Part shown: in pieces, positions 34,101 to 37,500 of the stretch | Layout: the number at the start of each line of letters is the position of its first letter | Numbering within the stretch: the stretch's first letter is position 1 | Source: Glandiceps talaboti | Lineage: Eukaryota > Hemichordata > Enteropneusta > Spengelidae | Length of the DNA stretch: 37,500 nucleotides | Assembly: GCF_964340395.1 (NCBI RefSeq) | Contig: NC_135557.1 | Location: forward strand, 11,388,546-11,426,045 | Direction of reading: 5' to 3' | Position numbers and translations under genes: made by a program | The notes under the pieces: generated by a model | Databases searched by the model: none | Seen by the model: only the letters and a program-made list of their open reading frames with translations | Told to the model about the DNA's origin: nothing

Positions 34101-37100
34101 AAGCTTTCCCCCTACCTTTCACTGTCAAGATGCTATTAAACTCCTTTTCAAATATATTTACCCTGTGTAGTCAATAATTATAATTATGATAGTGCTAACC
34201 CGGGATCTTATAAAGTAGATGCTAGACAGTCAAGCAGTCCACACTGAGTCACGATCAAAAAATACCTGTCACTCATGCGAATATCATATATGGGGGGGGG
34301 GGGGGTGGGTGTCATCATGTTTTATAATTAAGTGATAGGGGGTCAGCCTGTTTTGGGTTTTACAGGTAGGGGGGTCAGTGACTTTTTGTCGGCCCGATTT
34401 AAGAATCCACCGCCCCCCCCCCCCCCAGGCTGGAGAAACTGACCGGTCCCTAAGTTCCCATTACTTGCAATATAAACTTTATTTTCTGAAGCCCTTGTTG
34501 AACTCATATTTGGTAAAACATAGTAAAGGAGTACATTTTGAAAAGAGTAGAACTTAGCACAATCGTTTAGTTCGTGATACGTGCAATGAATTCGGACCAT
34601 TCAATGATATTTACAAATCAAATATGGAGGATAGCTTTCAAGATGGCCGCCAACTAAAGTCACGTTAAGCATGCTTTTAAGACAGTAATACTGACCTCCT
34701 TTTGCTGGTGATGTAAACGAAGTACTTCACCTTCAAAAATACTTGCGCTGATTGACACAACATCCATAAACTGTTACTTATTACCGTGAAGTTTATGAAG
34801 ATAGACACACCTTGGCACACCTTTGAAATAACAAAAAAAAAAAACATATTTGCATTGTTTTTTTAATCGAAAATTCAGAGCTGTAGATTACAAAACACTT
34901 TGTGTTAAATACATTGATACAAGTGGCCAAATCGATTGTTTTGTATACAATTCTTCCGGTGGGAAATCCGGAATAACAGTGAATTTTCCAGTACAAATGT
35001 ATATCAGGGCAACTTCACCGACCAGAGCTCAAAATAATAGGAAAATATGGTTAACAAATAGCGCAAGATTGGAATAAACATAAAAAAAACACTTTTTATT
35101 TTATTTAACTTATATTAAACTGACTAATAATTCTGCAAACATGGTTGTTTTCTCGATGCATGATATGCACTCCAAATGCAAGAGGGGGAATGTCTTTTGT
35201 TTTTTACATAACACCATGAATTAGACGAAATAAATCTCATCTATAATATGATACTATTACTATTTAGATAATACAACCAAACAAGAGTGAGTATAGAGTT
35301 TCAATTAGGCAGCAATATATCTTTTTAAGTCTCATACAATGTTTTCTGTTACAAAAATACACTGGTACTGTGAAAGCATATATAAAAATGATACATTTTA
35401 TTCCACTATAAACACATATCAACATCACTGTATGTCGGATAATTTAAGGAAAATTGAAACACAAAACAGTGTATTTCAATTCCGAGTGAGATAAAATGTA
35501 ACATTAAGGTAACATGTTATGTATGTGTGCATTATCGGTGTTTGTATTACGTTTCTGTAATTCATAACAAATGCCGTTTTGTGAGACATAAACAAGATCG
35601 TGACAACTAATTGGAACTGTATACTCTCTCTAGTTCGGTAGTACATTGAATAGCCATTGGCTGATATTATACAGTTCTCCCTGCAATAGATGACTGGTTT
35701 AGATACACGTTAGAACGCGTACGTGTGCGGGGGTATTATCGTGCTGGCGTACACGTAATGACACGTACAAGGTTTTGTTTAGTTACACGTTCAGAACACA
35801 ACGTGAAAGGCATTGGAATGTGCACTCGCGCGTTGACATCTTCTGTCCAGAGGGCAAAGCACATGACTTTGTTTTCTAATCATGTCGGTATTTGTCAATA
35901 TTTTTGACATTTTTCCCACAAGTACCCAAACGAAAAACCGAACTTTGGTACATTTAATAGAAAAAAATATGACAAAAACTACACATATTTACAGTTACGT
36001 GTACACCTCCATTTTGACGTAGTCATCGTCTCATACAGAACGCATGGGTTGTTTTGAATCATGTGACTATGACGCTACGCGTATATAACACACGTGAATA
36101 CGCGCATCTAAACCTTTCTAATAAAGCCTGCTTACCTTATGCTGGGAATGGAAAAGTTCTCCCAGTAATATTCCAATTGGATATAAGAAGTACGACATAT
36201 TGGCATTCACCATGACAAAGTATCTGTCTGTATTGATACTGGATAGGAAACAGACACAAATAATTATACTATTGCTGCTTACCTGACATGTTTTCATTAA
36301 TGTTATAAATTACCTGCAATGTTTTGTGGGAAGTGTGTTCTGATTACGACACATTTACAATACTATATCTTTGTATTGACACACTTGGTATTGGTCGAGA
36401 CAAAGAGAGGATGATAAATGTGACGTCGTCGTACGTTTTCCCATAAACCCCAAAACTGATTGCTATGATTAGGCAATTATAGCCTTGTCACTACATGCTA
36501 ACTGGGCAATGTTTGTAAATTTACTTATGAACACGAGTCAACTACCGACTAGATAACACAGACACAAACTAAACATATTATTGCAACATGCTGATATACT
36601 ACATAAGTGGACGTTCACAAGCACATTTGCAGTATGATGACGTCTCTGTGAGCAAATTGTCCTTAAGTAGTCGCGCATTCAACCTCATTCACTACATTTA
36701 CACTATCTTAATTAAAATAGCCAGCCACGGCAATCACCAGTTTGTTTTTATCTACCAAATACAACACGTGACTATGATAGCTTGCCGATAGGTTGCTTTT
36801 CGCGGTATTAACTTACCGTGCCAAACAGATTAACACTAATGCTAACAACATTAGTACGACTGCCAACACACAACTTATAGACAGGACGTATTTCCTGGCA
36901 GCTTGGTAAAATGGCTGTGAATAAAACAAAACGAATGTACACTATACAAGAAGTCGTCTTTGCACCCTGGGTAAAGCAAGAGCAGTGGATCTGTAAATGT
37001 GGTGAGTATGAGACGAAGCTCCACCTTGACTTAAATTTACCCACTGCGATCTCTCCCCTGGGGGCTGTAGACTAAAAGATAACTTACTGCATCTCGTACT

Positions 37101-37434
37101 AACTATGTACAGAGATGGTGTTGGTTAGGTGGGTCACCTGTAGGGTAAAGGTTGGGGTAGAGGTGGATAAATTAGACTTTGTGTGTACTGTAATTAAGGC
37201 GACGAAAGTTTTAATGTCTCTCTTTAATGTTCGTCTTTCTTCACATTATCTCTTTCTTTCCTTCTGTATTTTGTTCTCATGATCAGGACGTGTCTGTCAA
37301 TATAAAAACCTACCACGGGTTCTTTTCCCAGTACCATGCTAACCAGGAAAGATGCCATCAGATTGCAATTGCATAAAATGTATCCTTCATCTTGGTTATT
37401 CATGACAAGACTGCAGCCTTCCGTGTTTATTACA
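28568..37434 (-). CDS. Adhesion-type GPCR, 3' part: end of GPS motif, 7TM domain, C-tail (11 exons, 370 aa)
   Basis: C-terminal part of a seven-membrane-segment receptor of the adhesion class; the 5' exons lie beyond the right edge. Exons: 37434-37314, 36914-36817, 36238-36136, 34820-34696, 32347-32246, 31926-31860, 31401-31316, 30861-30735, 30341-30300, 29623-29453, 28639-28568. All introns are GT-AG with matching phases (1114 nt). Order within the visible 370 residues: GPS-like segment (EGCSLVMNNQDEGYILCNCN, 5-24), TM1 about 48-71, TM2 82-103, TM3 beginning at Cys109 with SNSLWMLCQSAQVFLKVKYF, TM4 LWYAFVGWVIPIIL (150-163), extracellular loop Cys184 (the expected disulfide partner of Cys109), TM5 about 196-218, TM6 LLTVSLLFPTLTLTQICG, TM7 LYGYVLTVFIFVLGSMVFLG, and an 85-residue charged cytoplasmic tail. 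The GPS cleavage triad is replaced, so self-cleavage is unlikely. The subfamily cannot be named without the ectodomain. Confidence 0.86.
29905..30075 (-). repeat. Dispersed repeat family A, copy 2
   Basis: Reverse-complement partner of 5110-5275 (TACAAGATGGCATTTTAGTC, TACTAATTACCAGACTGG), lying in the intron between the TM7 exon and the tail exon of the receptor gene. Confidence 0.65.
31075..31110. repeat. (TG)n microsatellite in receptor intron
   Basis: About 17 TG units between the TM5 and TM6 exons. Confidence 0.95.
31523..31762. repeat. Composite CATT/CATC/CACT/CCGT microsatellite
   Basis: A 240-bp array of related tetranucleotides in the intron between the receptor exons at 31860-31926 and 31316-31401. 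The Ser/His/Ile/Pro-rich frames across it are artefacts. Confidence 0.97.
32383..32482. repeat. (CATA)n then (CAGA)n microsatellite
   Basis: Tandem CATA units grade into CAGA/CAGG units, directly upstream of the TM4 exon acceptor on the minus strand. Confidence 0.95.
32526..32578. repeat. (TCTAA)n pentanucleotide array
   Basis: About ten perfect TCTAA units. Confidence 0.97.
32672..34450. mobile_element. 1.78-kb non-autonomous element, 17-bp perfect terminal repeats, TAA duplication
   Basis: Ends GGGACCGGTCAGTTTCT (32672-32688) and its perfect inverted copy (34434-34450), with TAA immediately outside both. Similarity continues inward (GCCTGGGGGG..GGTGGATT; GGGGGTCA.. blocks). A 3-bp TWA duplication and GGG-starting ends fit PIF/Harbinger-type elements. 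No transposase frame is present; the interior is filled by diverged tandem units. It lies in the intron between the TM3 and TM4 exons of the receptor. Confidence 0.85.
33330..34160. repeat. Diverged tandem units of about 200 bp inside the TAA element
   Basis: Roughly four units share the order GCTTGGAAAT/GCATGGATTA, TCTAAAAT/TCTCAAAAT, AGGGCTTCTAG..GACCCCCT.GGACCCCCC, ACTGTCAAGAT.CTAT.AAA, then TTTCAAA.ATATTT.ACCCT. The last two units (about 33765-33975 and 33975-34160) are most alike; the first two are much more decayed. Confidence 0.6.
35705..36096. promoter_or_regulatory. ACGTG-rich, CpG-rich intronic block of the receptor gene
   Basis: Eight ACGTG/CACGT motifs in about 390 bp, including one CACGTG E-box near 36092, next to GCGTATATAACAC with a TATA-like core. 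CpG is much denser than in the neighbouring intron sequence. It could be an enhancer or internal promoter upstream of the TM3-TM7 exons; this is inference from motif density only. Confidence 0.3.
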
Positions 37435-37500
37435 CTGTGATAAAACAAACAGAAAACCTATTTGTTATGTTTTTGTATATTCAAATATTATATCAAATAT

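Noticed and set aside
36817-36901. Acceptor ACCAAG at 36902 for the TM1 exon
   Set aside because: It throws the TM1 frame into a stop; the upstream TTCACAG acceptor (exon from 36914) keeps phase 0 and gives PFYQAARKYV.

Overview
This is an AT-rich, intron-rich stretch of animal nuclear genome. It has GT-AG introns, long non-coding spacers, many foldback (MITE-like) elements, microsatellites and a LINE tail. The gene set (haem-pathway enzyme, GT12 glycosyltransferase, THAP protein, adhesion-type 7TM receptor) fits an invertebrate metazoan. An amphioxus, hemichordate or lophotrochozoan would all fit, and the sequence alone does not let me choose.

Layout. (1) 309-8916, minus: complete ten-exon gene for mitochondrial protoporphyrinogen oxidase, rebuilt exon by exon; every junction is in phase and gives 480 residues. 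(2) 10222-11832, minus: a single-exon 536-residue beta-1,4-N-acetylgalactosaminyltransferase-like type II Golgi enzyme. (3) 15535-17485, minus: a two-coding-exon gene for a 197-residue TPR protein with an N-terminal MGC..S acylation signature. (4) 22812-23543, plus: a THAP zinc-finger protein, probably divergent from gene 3 across a shared promoter region near 21.0-21.8 kb. (5) 28568-37434, minus: the last eleven coding exons of an adhesion-type receptor (end of the GPS motif, seven membrane segments, cytoplasmic tail), whose N-terminus lies beyond the right edge. The genes show no functional link to each other.

The rest is repeat-rich: a TTAA-flanked palindromic family (three copies), a 1.78 kb TAA-flanked element with 17-bp perfect terminal repeats and internal diverged tandem units, a TA-flanked 168-bp hairpin, several other foldbacks, two pairs of dispersed repeats and many simple repeats. 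The observations I rate highest are: three hammerhead-ribozyme-like cores, all on the minus strand; a 70-bp promoter-proximal module shared by two distant gene starts; the loss of the GPS cleavage triad in the receptor; and a duplicated motif in its cytoplasmic tail. All homology calls were made by eye; no database search was run.
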